Shown here piece after piece: positions 33,245 to 42,399 of a stretch of DNA of 64,000 nt. The DNA comes from JBAXTE01 sp037130365. Lineage in GTDB: Bacteria > Bacteroidota > Bacteroidia > Bacteroidales > WCHB1-69. The stretch covers positions 1 to 64,000 of the forward strand of contig JBAXTE010000005.1 in the NCBI GenBank assembly GCA_037130365.1. The letters are read 5' to 3'. The translations under genes were made by a program, and so were the position numbers. The notes under the pieces are model-generated. The model made no database searches. It saw only the letters and a program-made list of their open reading frames with translations, and was not told the DNA's origin. Within the stretch, counting starts at the first letter, position 1. Each line of letters opens with the position of its first letter.

Positions 33245-33661
33245 ATGAAACCTTCACATATTGAACACATTGGAATTGCCGTAAGCAATCTCGAAGAATC
33301 GGTGAAATATTACGAAAACGTTTTAGGATTGCAATGCTATGCCATGGAAGAAGTCGTTGACCAAAAGGTGAAAACGGCTTTTTTTATGATTGGACAAACA
33401 AAGATTGAGCTCTTAGAGTCAACAGATCCTGAGGGATCAATTGGAAAATTTATTGCAAAAAAAGGTGAGGGAATTCACCACATCGCTTATGCTGTAGAAA
33501 ATATAGCTGAAGCGCTTTCCGAAGTTGAGACAAAAGGGGTTCAGCTTATTGACAAAACTCCTCGCAAAGGAGCAGAAGGATTGATTATTGGATTTTTACA
33601 CCCAAAATCTACTGGTGGCGTACTTACTGAACTTTGCGAAGATCCAAATAAGAAAATATAG
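33245..33661 (+). CDS. mce: Methylmalonyl-CoA epimerase
   Basis: 138 aa VOC-fold enzyme converting (S)- to (R)-methylmalonyl-CoA. Features: HIEHIGIAVSNLEES start, metal ligand His in GEGIHHIAYAV and Glu in GVLTELCE. First gene of the decarboxylase operon, 27 bases before the carboxyltransferase gene. Together with methylmalonyl-CoA mutase (not in this window) it links succinyl-CoA and propionyl-CoA. Confidence 0.93.
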   Translation: MKPSHIEHIGIAVSNLEESVKYYENVLGLQCYAMEEVVDQKVKTAFFMIGQTKIELLESTDPEGSIGKFIAKKGEGIHHIAYAVENIAEALSEVETKGVQLIDKTPRKGAEGLIIGFLHPKSTGGVLTELCEDPNKKI

Positions 33662-33688
33662 TAATAAATTTTTAATATCGTTTCAATT

Positions 33689-35248
33689 ATGACAATGCAG
33701 GAAAAAGTAAAAGAATTACTTGACCTAAGGACACAAGCTCGTTTGGGTGGCGGGCAAAAACGCATAGATAAACAACACAGTCAGGGGAAAATGACTGCCC
33801 GAGAGCGAATCGATTTACTTTTAGACAATGGAAGTTTTGAGGAATTTGACATGTTTGTTACCCATCGGTGTAATAATTTTGGAATTGAAAAAGAATCATA
33901 CCTCTCTGATGGAGTAGTTACTGGGTATGGAACTATTGATGGCAGAACAGTGTATGTGTTTGCTCAAGATTTTACTGTTTTTGGAGGTTCACTATCTGAA
34001 ACTTTTGCAAAAAAGATTTGTAAAGTGATGGATATGGCGATGAAAGTTGGTGCTCCTGTTATTGGAATCAATGATTCGGGTGGTGCAAGAATTCAAGAAG
34101 GAGTTAACAGCTTGGCTGGTTATGCAGAAATTTTCCAACGAAATATTATGGCTTCGGGTGTGATTCCTCAAATTTCAGCAATTTTCGGACCTTGTGCTGG
34201 AGGAGCAGTATATTCACCAGCGTTAACGGATTTTATTTTAATGGCAAAAAAAACCAGCTACATGTTTTTAACTGGGCCAAAAGTAGTAAAATCTGTTACT
34301 GGAGAAGATGTTACAAAAGAACAATTGGGTGGAGCATCAATTCATGCTACAAAATCTGGCGTTGCGCATTTAACATCCAACACCGAGGCTGAAGGAATAG
34401 CTCTTATCCATACGCTAATGGGTTACCTTCCATCTAATAACATGGAAGATCCACCAGTTATTCCATGTAACGATAATATTCGCAGAATGGAAGATCGTTT
34501 AAATTCAATAATTCCAGAAAATCCTAACAAACCATATGATATTAAAGATGTAATCCACGATATTGTTGATCATCGAGAATTTTTTGAAATTCATGAAGCA
34601 TTTGCTCCAAATATTGTGGTTGGATTTGCTCGTTTCAATGGAAGAGTTGTTGGCATTGTAGCTAATCAACCAAAGTTCTTAGCAGGAGTGCTAGATAATA
34701 ATTCTTCACGCAAAGGTGCTAGATTTGTTAGGTTTTGTGATGCATTTAATATTCCTATTTTAACATTAGAAGATGTTCCTGGCTTTTTGCCTGGAACAAA
34801 CCAAGAGTATGGCGGAATTATTATTCATGGAGCAAAATTATTATACGCTTATGGTGAAGCTACTGTCCCAAAAATTACAGTTATTCTTCGAAAAGCTTAT
34901 GGTGGAGCATATTGTGTAATGAGCTCAAAACATTTACGTGGTGACTTTAATTATGCATGGCCGACAGCAGAAATTGCAGTAATGGGTCCAAAAGGTGCCA
35001 TTGAAGTGTTAATGAATAAAGACATTAATATAATTGAAGATCCTGAAAAAAGAGCTGATTTTATTAACGAACAAGAAAATAATTACAGAGATAAGTTCGC
35101 CAATCCTTATGTTGCTGCAAAGTATGGATATATCGATGAGGTAATTGAGCCAAGAAATACGCGATATCGTATTATTCGGGCACTTGAATCTCTTGTAAAT
35201 AAGAGAGACACAAATCCTCCAAAAAAGCACTCAAATATTCCATTATAA
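33689..35248 (+). CDS. mmdA: Methylmalonyl-CoA decarboxylase alpha / propionyl-CoA carboxylase beta-type carboxyltransferase
   Basis: 519 aa crotonase-fold carboxyltransferase. Conserved: QGKMTARERIDLLLD near the N-terminus, NDSGGARIQEGV, FGPCAGGAVYSPAL, FLPGTNQEYGG and AYGGAYCVMSSKHL. It moves the carboxyl group between methylmalonyl-CoA and biotin. In this operon (biotin carrier, beta membrane subunit, no biotin carboxylase) it should act as the alpha subunit of the Na+-pumping decarboxylase. ATG at 33689, or the ATG two codons later. Confidence 0.95.
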   Translation: MTMQEKVKELLDLRTQARLGGGQKRIDKQHSQGKMTARERIDLLLDNGSFEEFDMFVTHRCNNFGIEKESYLSDGVVTGYGTIDGRTVYVFAQDFTVFGGSLSETFAKKICKVMDMAMKVGAPVIGINDSGGARIQEGVNSLAGYAEIFQRNIMASGVIPQISAIFGPCAGGAVYSPALTDFILMAKKTSYMFLTGPKVVKSVTGEDVTKEQLGGASIHATKSGVAHLTSNTEAEGIALIHTLMGYLPSNNMEDPPVIPCNDNIRRMEDRLNSIIPENPNKPYDIKDVIHDIVDHREFFEIHEAFAPNIVVGFARFNGRVVGIVANQPKFLAGVLDNNSSRKGARFVRFCDAFNIPILTLEDVPGFLPGTNQEYGGIIIHGAKLLYAYGEATVPKITVILRKAYGGAYCVMSSKHLRGDFNYAWPTAEIAVMGPKGAIEVLMNKDINIIEDPEKRADFINEQENNYRDKFANPYVAAKYGYIDEVIEPRNTRYRIIRALESLVNKRDTNPPKKHSNIPL

Positions 35249-35266
35249 GGGCAAATACAAAATATT

Positions 35267-35560
35267 ATGCAAGATTTAAATCATAGTTTAAACACAAAAA
35301 TTGCCCTAACTGGTCTTTCTCATTATTTAGATTCAAATATAAATATTCAGAAAGCTTTGGCAACTACAGCCCTTGCAATGTACCTAGAAAATAGTGTAAC
35401 AAGCAAAACAAAGATAATTGCCCAAATTGCATTAGCCATTCATTTGCAAAATAACCCAAACGACACATTCTCAGCACCATTTACTATTGTGAATCATGCT
35501 AATTATTCGGCATGGAGTAACAAGATTTTAATGATGAGGCAATTACCAAACAGAAGATAA
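35267..35560 (+). CDS. Small accessory protein of the decarboxylase operon
   Basis: 97 aa soluble protein between mmdA and the biotin carrier gene, with a good GGG-containing RBS. Two alanine-rich helices (ALATTALAMYL, IIAQIALAIHL) are followed by a tail YSAWSNKILMMRQLPNRR. The helix-then-S-x-W...R tail resembles the C-terminal tails of OadG/MmdD-type subunits and the small MmdE subunit of Veillonella, which associate with the carboxyltransferase. I propose a free-standing assembly subunit (inference). Confidence 0.65.
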   Translation: MQDLNHSLNTKIALTGLSHYLDSNINIQKALATTALAMYLENSVTSKTKIIAQIALAIHLQNNPNDTFSAPFTIVNHANYSAWSNKILMMRQLPNRR

Positions 35561-35597
35561 AATATATATTTATAACATAATAATAAAGATTAAATTT

Positions 35598-36053
35598 ATG
35601 AAAAAGTACATTTTTAATGTGGATAACCAAGATTTTAATGTAGAAATCTTGAGCATAGAAAATGGATACGCTCAAGTTAGCGTAAATGAAGAAGTAATTA
35701 ACATTCAAATTAAACAAGGTGATACAACTCCTGTCTCTGTTGTAAAGACAGAACCGAATGTAATTAAAGCTTCCCCAACTAAAGCGGAAGCTCCTATTGT
35801 TGAAAACAAACCAGTCTCTAAATCTAACGGAAAGGTATTTTCAACTTTAAAATCACCACTACCTGGTATATTAATCGGATTAAATATTAAGGTTGGTGAT
35901 CGCGTAAAAATAAATCAAGAAATTCTTGTTTTAGAAGCCATGAAAATGGAAAACAATATTACATCTGAATGTGATGGTGTTGTTTTAGCAATAAATGCAC
36001 ATATTGGAGAAGCTGTTCTACAAGGTGATGTTATAGTAGAATTCGGAGAATAA
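35598..36053 (+). CDS. mmdC: Biotin carboxyl carrier subunit of the decarboxylase
   Basis: 151 aa. A flexible Pro/Ala/Lys linker (residues about 50-75) leads to a C-terminal biotinyl domain with the biotin lysine in LEAMKMENN and the closing GEAVLQGDVIVEFGE. Acts as the gamma subunit that carries the carboxyl group from MmdA to the membrane subunit. Ends 5 bases before the TerC gene. Confidence 0.94.
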   Translation: MKKYIFNVDNQDFNVEILSIENGYAQVSVNEEVINIQIKQGDTTPVSVVKTEPNVIKASPTKAEAPIVENKPVSKSNGKVFSTLKSPLPGILIGLNIKVGDRVKINQEILVLEAMKMENNITSECDGVVLAINAHIGEAVLQGDVIVEFGE

Positions 36054-36058
36054 TAAAT

Positions 36059-37153
36059 ATGAAAACTAATATTCACCTAATATTTTGGGCTTCTTTTATC
36101 GTAATATATCTTGTTGCTTTTATTATAGACATGTATGTTACTAATCACCATAAAGGTGAAACTACTGTTAAATCAGCATTACGCTGGACTGGCTTTTGGA
36201 TTCTATTAGCAGTTGCATATGGTGTTGCGATATATTTTTACTATCCTGCTGAAAACGTAATTGTAGGAGCAAAAGAAATTACCCACTCTGGTTTTGAAAC
36301 TTTTAGAACCTTTATTACTGGCTACCTCACAGAATATGCCTTGTCTGTTGACAATTTATTTGTCTTTATTATCATCTTTTCATTGATGGGAGTAAGTAGT
36401 GCGAATCAGCCCAGATTACTGAAACTAAGCGTTTTGTTAACTGTTTTTTTAAGAATTGCCTTTATTTGTGCTGGAATTGGACTTATTCAGAAATTTAATT
36501 GGATAATGTATGTGTTTGGCGCTGTTTTATTATATACAGCAATTAAAATTGCATTCACAAATGAAGAGGATCAAGTTAAGCCAGAAAAGAATTTATTTTA
36601 TCGAATTGCTGCTAAAATGTTCCCTATAGATAATGATTTTGATTCTCCTCACTTTTTTACAAAATTGAAAGGGAAACGTCATATTACAATGGGCTTTTTA
36701 GTGTTTTTGGTTATTGGAACTACAAATGTTGTATTTGCATTTGATTCTATTCCTGCAATTTTTGGAATAATTAATGGATTCTCTTTAACTGATCAAAATT
36801 TTATTGCAATAACCTCTAATGTTTTTGCCGTAATGGGCTTGGTATCACTATATTTTGCTCTTAATGGAATTATGGGATATTTTAGATTTTTAAAACAAGG
36901 AGTAAGCTTTATTCTGTTTTTTATCGCATTAAAAATGCTTTTTGCATGGTATGAGCCCGTGAAAAATTTATTTGAAAATCAATCTTGGATTTCATTAGCC
37001 GTAATTTTTGGATCCCTTACATTATCTATTCTCTTATCAATTATGATAAAAGAAAAAGAACAAATAGAAGAACTTCAATCAGAAATTTCTACAGAGAAAA
37101 AAGAGATTGAATCACTGAAAGAGGAAATAGACCATCTAAAAAACAATAATTAA
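36059..37153 (+). CDS. TerC/Alx-family integral membrane protein inside the decarboxylase operon
   Basis: 364 aa with about nine hydrophobic segments. TerC signature parts: TEYALSVDNLFVFIIIF and FAFDSIPAIFGI, with conserved aspartates in the membrane. A cytoplasmic coiled-coil-like tail (EKEQIEELQSEISTEKKE) ends the protein. TerC/Alx proteins are linked to manganese or calcium export and to pH or tellurite stress. Only 5 bases separate it from the carrier gene and 11 from the beta subunit gene, so it is co-transcribed; why is unclear. Confidence 0.9.
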   Translation: MKTNIHLIFWASFIVIYLVAFIIDMYVTNHHKGETTVKSALRWTGFWILLAVAYGVAIYFYYPAENVIVGAKEITHSGFETFRTFITGYLTEYALSVDNLFVFIIIFSLMGVSSANQPRLLKLSVLLTVFLRIAFICAGIGLIQKFNWIMYVFGAVLLYTAIKIAFTNEEDQVKPEKNLFYRIAAKMFPIDNDFDSPHFFTKLKGKRHITMGFLVFLVIGTTNVVFAFDSIPAIFGIINGFSLTDQNFIAITSNVFAVMGLVSLYFALNGIMGYFRFLKQGVSFILFFIALKMLFAWYEPVKNLFENQSWISLAVIFGSLTLSILLSIMIKEKEQIEELQSEISTEKKEIESLKEEIDHLKNNN

Positions 37154-37164
37154 AATCAAATATT

Positions 37165-38331
37165 ATGAACATTGAATTTTCCCAATTATTTCCTGCAATT
37201 GCTGGTTTAACATGGCAACATTTTGTAATGCTTGCTGTAGGTGGAATTTTAATATATTTAGCAATTGCGAAAGAATACGAACCATCTCTCTTACTCCCAA
37301 TGGGTTTTGGAGCCATTCTAGTGAATATTCCATGGTCTTCTGCACTTGCTATTATGGATCCAACAACAGGTAAAGTATTGGAAGAGGGGGTTTTAAAAGT
37401 GTTTTTTGAAGCTGGTATTTTAACTGAAATATTCCCATTGTTGATTTTTGTTGCAATCGGTGCTATGATTGATTTTTCTCCCTTATTTCGCAATCCATTT
37501 TTATTATTGTTTGGAGCTGCCGCTCAATTCGGTATCTTTGCTACAATGATTATCGCTACTCTTATGGGTTACGACCTAAAAGAAGCAGCTTCTATTGGAA
37601 TCATTGGAGCTGCTGATGGTCCAACTTCAATATTTGTATCTAGTTTATTTGCTAAAAATTTAATGGGCCCTATTTCCGTTGCTGCTTATTCATATATGGC
37701 ATTAGTGCCAATTATTCAACCTCCTATTATTAGACTTTTAACTACTAAAAAAGAGAGACTAATTAGAATGAGTAATTTAGGGGATAATAATAAAAAAGTT
37801 TCACGTACAGCGATGATCCTTTTTCCAATTTCGGTTACAATTATTGCTGGTTTAATTGCTCCAGTCTCTCTTGCACTAATTGGCTTCTTGATGTTTGGCA
37901 ATTTAATTCGCGAGTGCGGTGTGCTTAACAAACTATCATTGGCGTCTCAAAATGAATTAGCAAGTTTGGTGACAATTCTTTTAGGAATTACAATCGCTTC
38001 AACTATGACTGCTGAAAGATTTGTTACAATCAGCACAATGAAAATTATTGGACTGGGTCTAATCGCATTTGTTTTCGACACTTTTGGTGGAGTAATGTTT
38101 GCGAAGCTTATGAATGTCTTTTTACCGAAAGATAAAAAGATTAATCCAATGGTTGGTGCTTGTGGAATTTCAGCTTTTCCAATGGCTGCTCGTGTAGTAC
38201 ATGCAATGGGATTAAAAGAGGATAAGCACAACTATTTATTAATGCCAGCGATTAGTGTAAATGTAGGTGGACAGATTGGATCTGTAGTAGCTGGCGGTTT
38301 AATTTTAGCTTTAATTCCATTATTTGCTTAA
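37165..38331 (+). CDS. mmdB: Na+-pumping decarboxylase beta subunit (OadB/MmdB/GcdB)
   Basis: 388 aa polytopic membrane protein. Family motifs: GIIGAADGPTSIFVSS with the conserved Asp, the NPMVGACGISAFPMAARVVH region, and the final VNVGGQIGSVVAGG. It decarboxylates carboxybiotin while exporting Na+. The lack of a biotin carboxylase in the operon supports decarboxylation as the physiological direction. Confidence 0.95.
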   Translation: MNIEFSQLFPAIAGLTWQHFVMLAVGGILIYLAIAKEYEPSLLLPMGFGAILVNIPWSSALAIMDPTTGKVLEEGVLKVFFEAGILTEIFPLLIFVAIGAMIDFSPLFRNPFLLLFGAAAQFGIFATMIIATLMGYDLKEAASIGIIGAADGPTSIFVSSLFAKNLMGPISVAAYSYMALVPIIQPPIIRLLTTKKERLIRMSNLGDNNKKVSRTAMILFPISVTIIAGLIAPVSLALIGFLMFGNLIRECGVLNKLSLASQNELASLVTILLGITIASTMTAERFVTISTMKIIGLGLIAFVFDTFGGVMFAKLMNVFLPKDKKINPMVGACGISAFPMAARVVHAMGLKEDKHNYLLMPAISVNVGGQIGSVVAGGLILALIPLFA

Positions 38332-38349
38332 TCAATAGGAGATATTTAT

Positions 38350-38580
38350 ATGCAAGAAACAAAAGATTCCGTACAGACTGTTCAAGGAACAAATGTACAA
38401 AACTCTAGCTCTACAACTTCGGTTACAGTTCCAGTAAAAGAACACGATCAAGCAAAAGATATCAATTCTGCTATTGAAGTAACTGGTATTGCTATGGTTG
38501 CAATATTTGGATTTATGCTCATCTTCTTTTTAGTGATAAAAGCTATTGATAAGTTTTTCCCAAATAAAGTAGAAAAATAA
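38350..38580 (+). CDS. Small single-span subunit (OadG/MmdD-like)
   Basis: 76 aa. A Ser/Thr/Val-rich N-terminus is followed by one transmembrane helix (VTGIAMVAIFGFMLIFFLVI) and a short basic tail. Position (18 bases after mmdB), size and topology fit the gamma/delta assembly subunit of sodium-pumping decarboxylases, although sequence conservation in this subunit is always poor. Unusually the membrane span is at the C-terminal side and the soluble tail may be supplied by the separate 97-aa protein. A strong terminator follows. Confidence 0.7.
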   Translation: MQETKDSVQTVQGTNVQNSSSTTSVTVPVKEHDQAKDINSAIEVTGIAMVAIFGFMLIFFLVIKAIDKFFPNKVEK

Positions 38581-38602
38581 TAAATTAAAAAATCATTTTT
38601 TT

Positions 38603-38644
38603 AATAGAGGTTTATTGCTTTTTGTAATAAACCTCTATTTTTTT
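38603..38644 (+). terminator. Strong terminator closing the decarboxylase operon
   Basis: Perfect 14-base stem AATAGAGGTTTATT/AATAAACCTCTATT followed by T-run. Confidence 0.92.
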
Positions 38645-38768
38645 GACTTCGGTCACCCATTTCAGACTCCTTATATCAATTCTTATTTCAAAATAGTTCA
38701 ATGGACATTTTGAAATTTAGGTGTAATGGGCATTTTTTAGGCTAAAAACTTTATTAAACCTCATTGTT

Positions 38769-38796
38769 ATTACCTTTGAAGCAAATTAAAGGTAAT
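38769..38796. repeat. Hairpin before the transposase remnant
   Basis: ATTACCTTT/AAAGGTAAT with a 10-base loop overlaps the transposase remnant's ATG. Insertion sequences often carry such hairpins to block read-through translation. Confidence 0.5.
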
Positions 38797-38936
38797 GAAC
38801 AAAATTACGGAAAAACATTTAGTCGGTCGCCGATTTTTTAACAAATAATCAAAAAATACCACGCGAGTTGTTTGATCTGACAGTAAACAAATGCAATAGC
38901 TACCACTATTATAAAACATTCTGCCAATATCTTTAA
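38795..38936 (+). pseudogene. IS4-type transposase N-terminal remnant
   Basis: From ATG 38795 it reads MNKITEKHLVGRRFFNK-stop. Shifting one base restores IPRELFDLTVNKCNSYHYYK and then FCQYL-stop, up to the ECF sigma gene. This matches from memory the start of Bacteroidetes IS4-family transposases (N-terminal DUF4372-type domain, pattern GQPIF...IP...F...K...YYK). Frameshift plus truncation make it a dead fragment; the catalytic DDE part is absent. The remaining sequence 38645-38768 shows only a TTTCAAAAT/ATTTTGAAA inverted repeat. Confidence 0.6.
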
Positions 38937-38939
38937 TCG

Positions 38940-39500
38940 TTATTTGGCAATAGTTCCAATAGCTTCAGCTAGTATTTTTTTTGCTCTAAAAATTTGCGTT
39001 TCCACTGCTGAAATCGATTGTTTAGTGATTTCTGCAATTTGTTTTTGCGATAATTCATCAATATGAAACAAGGTAAAAGAAACTCGATATTTATCGGGTA
39101 ATTTAGCTATTGCCTGATATAGCAACCGAGCATTTTCTTTGTTTTCGGCAATAACTCCAGGGTGAACCCAATTAACTGGTTCGTTATAATTTGTTCCTTT
39201 TGATGGAGAATCAAAAAACGAGAATCTAGAAAACCGTCTTCTTTTTCTCAAAACCATGAGTGATTTATTCACGCAAATACGATAAATCCAGGTAGATAAA
39301 GCCGATTTTTCTTTAAATGTAGTAATAGATTGAAAAACCTCAACAAAAACATCTTGTAATATATCTGATGCATCATGATCGTTTTGCACTAAATTGAGCG
39401 CAGTATTATAAATCAAATCCTTATAATCAAGAAAAAGTTGCCTAAACGCTTCTTCGTTTTTTTGCCGAAGTAGTATAACTAATTCTTGATCAGTAATCAT
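38940..39500 (-). CDS. ECF-type RNA polymerase sigma factor
   Basis: 186 aa from the ATG at 39498-39500. Sigma region 2 (FRQLFLDYKDLIYNTALNLV, DASDILQDVFVEVF) and region 4 HTH (LSQKQIAEITKQSISAVETQIFRAKK) are clear; region 3 is absent, as in ECF factors. There is no anti-sigma gene beside it. It follows the DPP-IV-like gene by 11 bases on the same strand, so it is probably in that transcript. Confidence 0.92.
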   Translation of the reverse strand: MITDQELVILLRQKNEEAFRQLFLDYKDLIYNTALNLVQNDHDASDILQDVFVEVFQSITTFKEKSALSTWIYRICVNKSLMVLRKRRRFSRFSFFDSPSKGTNYNEPVNWVHPGVIAENKENARLLYQAIAKLPDKYRVSFTLFHIDELSQKQIAEITKQSISAVETQIFRAKKILAEAIGTIAK

Positions 39501-39511
39501 AAGCAAATGCT

Positions 39512-41647
39512 TTAGTTTTTAAGATTTTGCTCGTGAAATTGTTCAATTTTTCGCCACAAGTATACCCGATCAATTCCACGAACGTTGTGCTCATGATTAG
39601 GAAATATAAAGTAATCCACCAATTTGCCTGCTTTAATGCATTTTTCGACAAAAGATTGGCTATGTTGCCACAGCACTGTGTTATCTTGAGCACCTTGAAA
39701 AATCAATAATGGAGCGTTTAAACTGTCTACATAATTTAGCACAGACGATTTCTCATATCCATCTGCATTTTCGTCGGTGCGATCCATATATCGTTCGCCA
39801 TACATAATCTCATACCATTTCCAATCTACAACTGGCCCACCACAGGTTGCATCTTTAAACATTCCTGGATTTTTTAGCAACATTGTTAAGGTCATAAAGC
39901 CACCATAACTCCATCCGTCTAACCCAATTCTTGTAGAATCGACAAATGGTTGTGATTTTAAGTACTTAACACCTTCAAGTTGGTCTTCCATTTCTAAAAC
40001 TCCAACTTGACGATGAATACAACTTTCAAACTCAAATCCACGATTTGCTGTTCCACGATTATCGAGTGTGAAAATTACATATCCTTTTTGAGCCATATAA
40101 TTCAAGAAATGACCAGCTCCACCCAACCATGAATTTGTTACTAACTGCGAGTGAGGACCTCCATAGACATAAATCAACACTGGATATTTCTTTTTAGAAT
40201 CAAAATTAGCAGGTTTAATTAGTCGACAATAAAGATCTGTATTTTGTTTGTTTTTTATTGTAAACACCGATGTTTCGCCAAGTGTATAATCTTTAAATGG
40301 ATCAGGACTATCTAGTAAATTTCTTAATAGAACACCTTTCGTTGTAAGAAGATCAATTTTATTTGATTTTTTCAAATTACTAAACCTATCAATAACAAAG
40401 CTATAATCTGGTGAGAATAATCCATCGTGGGTTCCTTCTTCTTTCGAAATACACGTTATTAATCCCGTTTTAAGTTCAAGAGAATATAACCCTGTTTGTA
40501 TCGGGCTCTCTTTGTTTGCAGTAAAATACACAAACTCATCTTTATTATCAATACCTACGAAATCTTTAACCACCCAATTTCCAAAGGTCAATTGGCGGAC
40601 CGTTTGAGAAGTTGTTTCCATCAAAAACAGATGATTCCATCCATTTCTTTGACTTAAACAGATAAACTTAGATGGATCTTTATTTAAAAAGAACATTCCA
40701 TTTTGAGGTTCAACATAGCGTGAATTTTTCTCTTCAAATAATGTTTTTATTAACATTCCTGTGAGTGCATCATATTGGTTGACCTTCAAATGATTTTGAA
40801 GACGATTAAGCACAAAAACATAAACAGATTGCTCATCGGGACTCCAAGTAATGTTTGTTAAAAACTGTTCTTTGGGCTCGCCGGTTTGCAAAAACACAGA
40901 TTTTCCACTTGTGTTATTATACACACCAATCGTCACTTGATGGCTCTTCATACCTGCCATTGGATAACGGATATAATCAACCGCAGCAACTCTTTTATTG
41001 ATGTCTACGAGTGGATATTGTGTAACCATACTCTCATCCATTCGATAATAAGCTAAGAAATTACTTTTTGGCGACCAGAATAATCCTTTATCTATACCCC
41101 ATTCATTTCTGTGAACCTTTTCTCCATTAACAATCCCATTTCCTCCATCGAAAGTAACTTGATAGTTATTTCCATTTTCTGACACAAACACATTGTTATC
41201 TTCTCGGGTATATGCAATTTTCGATAATTGAGGGTCATATTCATAATTCGAAGATTTATCGTAAGTTAAGGTAATTTGTTGTAATTTTTTGGTCTTTATA
41301 TCAAAATTAAAAAGCCGCAGTTTGTAAAAAAAATAAATTGTTTTTTCGTCTTTCCAGCCAAGTTTGGGTAGTGCAGTTAATTCTTGAAGCTTAAGTGTTT
41401 TAAGCTTTTCGTTGAGAGTAATCAGATTTACCACTGTGTCTACTTTTGCATTTTTTACATTTGCCGAAACTAACGAATTATTATAGGTGTATGAAAAAAG
41501 CGAGTTAGACTGCCAAGAAAGTTGTGATAAATTAGTAGGAAATAGTTTCCTGGATTTAAAAACATCTTCTAAATTAATGGTTTTCTCCTGACCAAGAGCC
41601 ATAAAACCAAGGGCGACAAAAATTACAAAAAAGGATAATCGTTTCAT
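39512..41647 (-). CDS. Dipeptidyl-peptidase IV family serine peptidase (S9B)
   Basis: 711 aa. Signal peptide MKRLSFFVIFVALGFMALGQ, then an eight-bladed beta-propeller (about 40-440) with the N-terminal helix motif NEWGIDKG, and a C-terminal alpha/beta hydrolase. The nucleophile is in GWSYGGFMTL, the Asp in GAQDNTV and the His in NHEHNVRG. It removes X-Pro/Ala dipeptides from peptides in the periplasm, fitting a proteolytic cell with two C25 peptidases nearby. Confidence 0.94.
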   Translation of the reverse strand: MKRLSFFVIFVALGFMALGQEKTINLEDVFKSRKLFPTNLSQLSWQSNSLFSYTYNNSLVSANVKNAKVDTVVNLITLNEKLKTLKLQELTALPKLGWKDEKTIYFFYKLRLFNFDIKTKKLQQITLTYDKSSNYEYDPQLSKIAYTREDNNVFVSENGNNYQVTFDGGNGIVNGEKVHRNEWGIDKGLFWSPKSNFLAYYRMDESMVTQYPLVDINKRVAAVDYIRYPMAGMKSHQVTIGVYNNTSGKSVFLQTGEPKEQFLTNITWSPDEQSVYVFVLNRLQNHLKVNQYDALTGMLIKTLFEEKNSRYVEPQNGMFFLNKDPSKFICLSQRNGWNHLFLMETTSQTVRQLTFGNWVVKDFVGIDNKDEFVYFTANKESPIQTGLYSLELKTGLITCISKEEGTHDGLFSPDYSFVIDRFSNLKKSNKIDLLTTKGVLLRNLLDSPDPFKDYTLGETSVFTIKNKQNTDLYCRLIKPANFDSKKKYPVLIYVYGGPHSQLVTNSWLGGAGHFLNYMAQKGYVIFTLDNRGTANRGFEFESCIHRQVGVLEMEDQLEGVKYLKSQPFVDSTRIGLDGWSYGGFMTLTMLLKNPGMFKDATCGGPVVDWKWYEIMYGERYMDRTDENADGYEKSSVLNYVDSLNAPLLIFQGAQDNTVLWQHSQSFVEKCIKAGKLVDYFIFPNHEHNVRGIDRVYLWRKIEQFHEQNLKN

Positions 41648-41688
41648 TGAATAATAGTTGAATGTATAAATTTATTATGCTATTAGAA

Positions 41689-42399
41689 TTATTGATGTAT
41701 AGCCGTTGCAATTTTTTCAATAAGCTCAGGTGATTGTTCAAATGCTGTTCCAATTACAATCACATCGGCACCAGCATTACAGGCTTCTATGGCTGCTTGA
41801 GGTGTTTTTATTCCTCCGCCAACCCAAATTTCAACCTCAATAGAATCTCTAACTGCTGCAATTAATTCTGCAGGAACAGGTTTCTTTGCACCACTACCAG
41901 CTTCTAGATAAACAGCTTTCATTCCCAATTGTTCGCCAGCCATAGCTGTGCAGACTGCAATATCTGGTTTATCGGAAGGAATGGGTTTGGTGTTGCTCAT
42001 GTATTCCACACTGGTTGTTTTTCCACTATCAATTAGCATATATCCAGTAGGAATAACATCGAAATTAGCTGCTTTGATACTTGGGGCAGCAAGCACCTGC
42101 TGTCCAATTAATAGTTCTGGATTGCGACCAGAAATTAGCGAAAGCAACAAAATTCCATCCGCTTTTGAGCATACTTGCATTATGTTTCCAGGAAAAAGAT
42201 ACACTGGAATTGTTGTATTTTGTTTTAAAAATTCAACAACTTCACAAACAGAATTTCTAAGGAGCAAACTACTGCCAACCAGAAAAACATCCACTTTTGC
42301 TCGTATATAAATTTCAAAAACAATCTGTAATTGTTCCTTCGATGTTTTGTCTGGGTCAATCAATACTGCTAGTTTTTTCCTATTATTGGATGAAATCAT
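41689..42399 (-). CDS. Geranylgeranylglyceryl phosphate synthase-like protein (PcrB/GGGPS)
   Basis: 236 aa TIM-barrel prenyltransferase. Motifs: VLIDPDK near the N-terminus (Mg2+/G1P), YLEAGSGAKKPV, and the phosphate-binding WVGGGIKTP with VIGTAFE. Bacterial GGGPS homologues are common in Bacteroidetes and make archaeal-type ether-linked prenylglycerol phosphates. Prenyl chain length cannot be decided here. Separated from the DPP gene by 41 bases. Confidence 0.92.
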   Translation of the reverse strand: MISSNNRKKLAVLIDPDKTSKEQLQIVFEIYIRAKVDVFLVGSSLLLRNSVCEVVEFLKQNTTIPVYLFPGNIMQVCSKADGILLLSLISGRNPELLIGQQVLAAPSIKAANFDVIPTGYMLIDSGKTTSVEYMSNTKPIPSDKPDIAVCTAMAGEQLGMKAVYLEAGSGAKKPVPAELIAAVRDSIEVEIWVGGGIKTPQAAIEACNAGADVIVIGTAFEQSPELIEKIATAIHQ

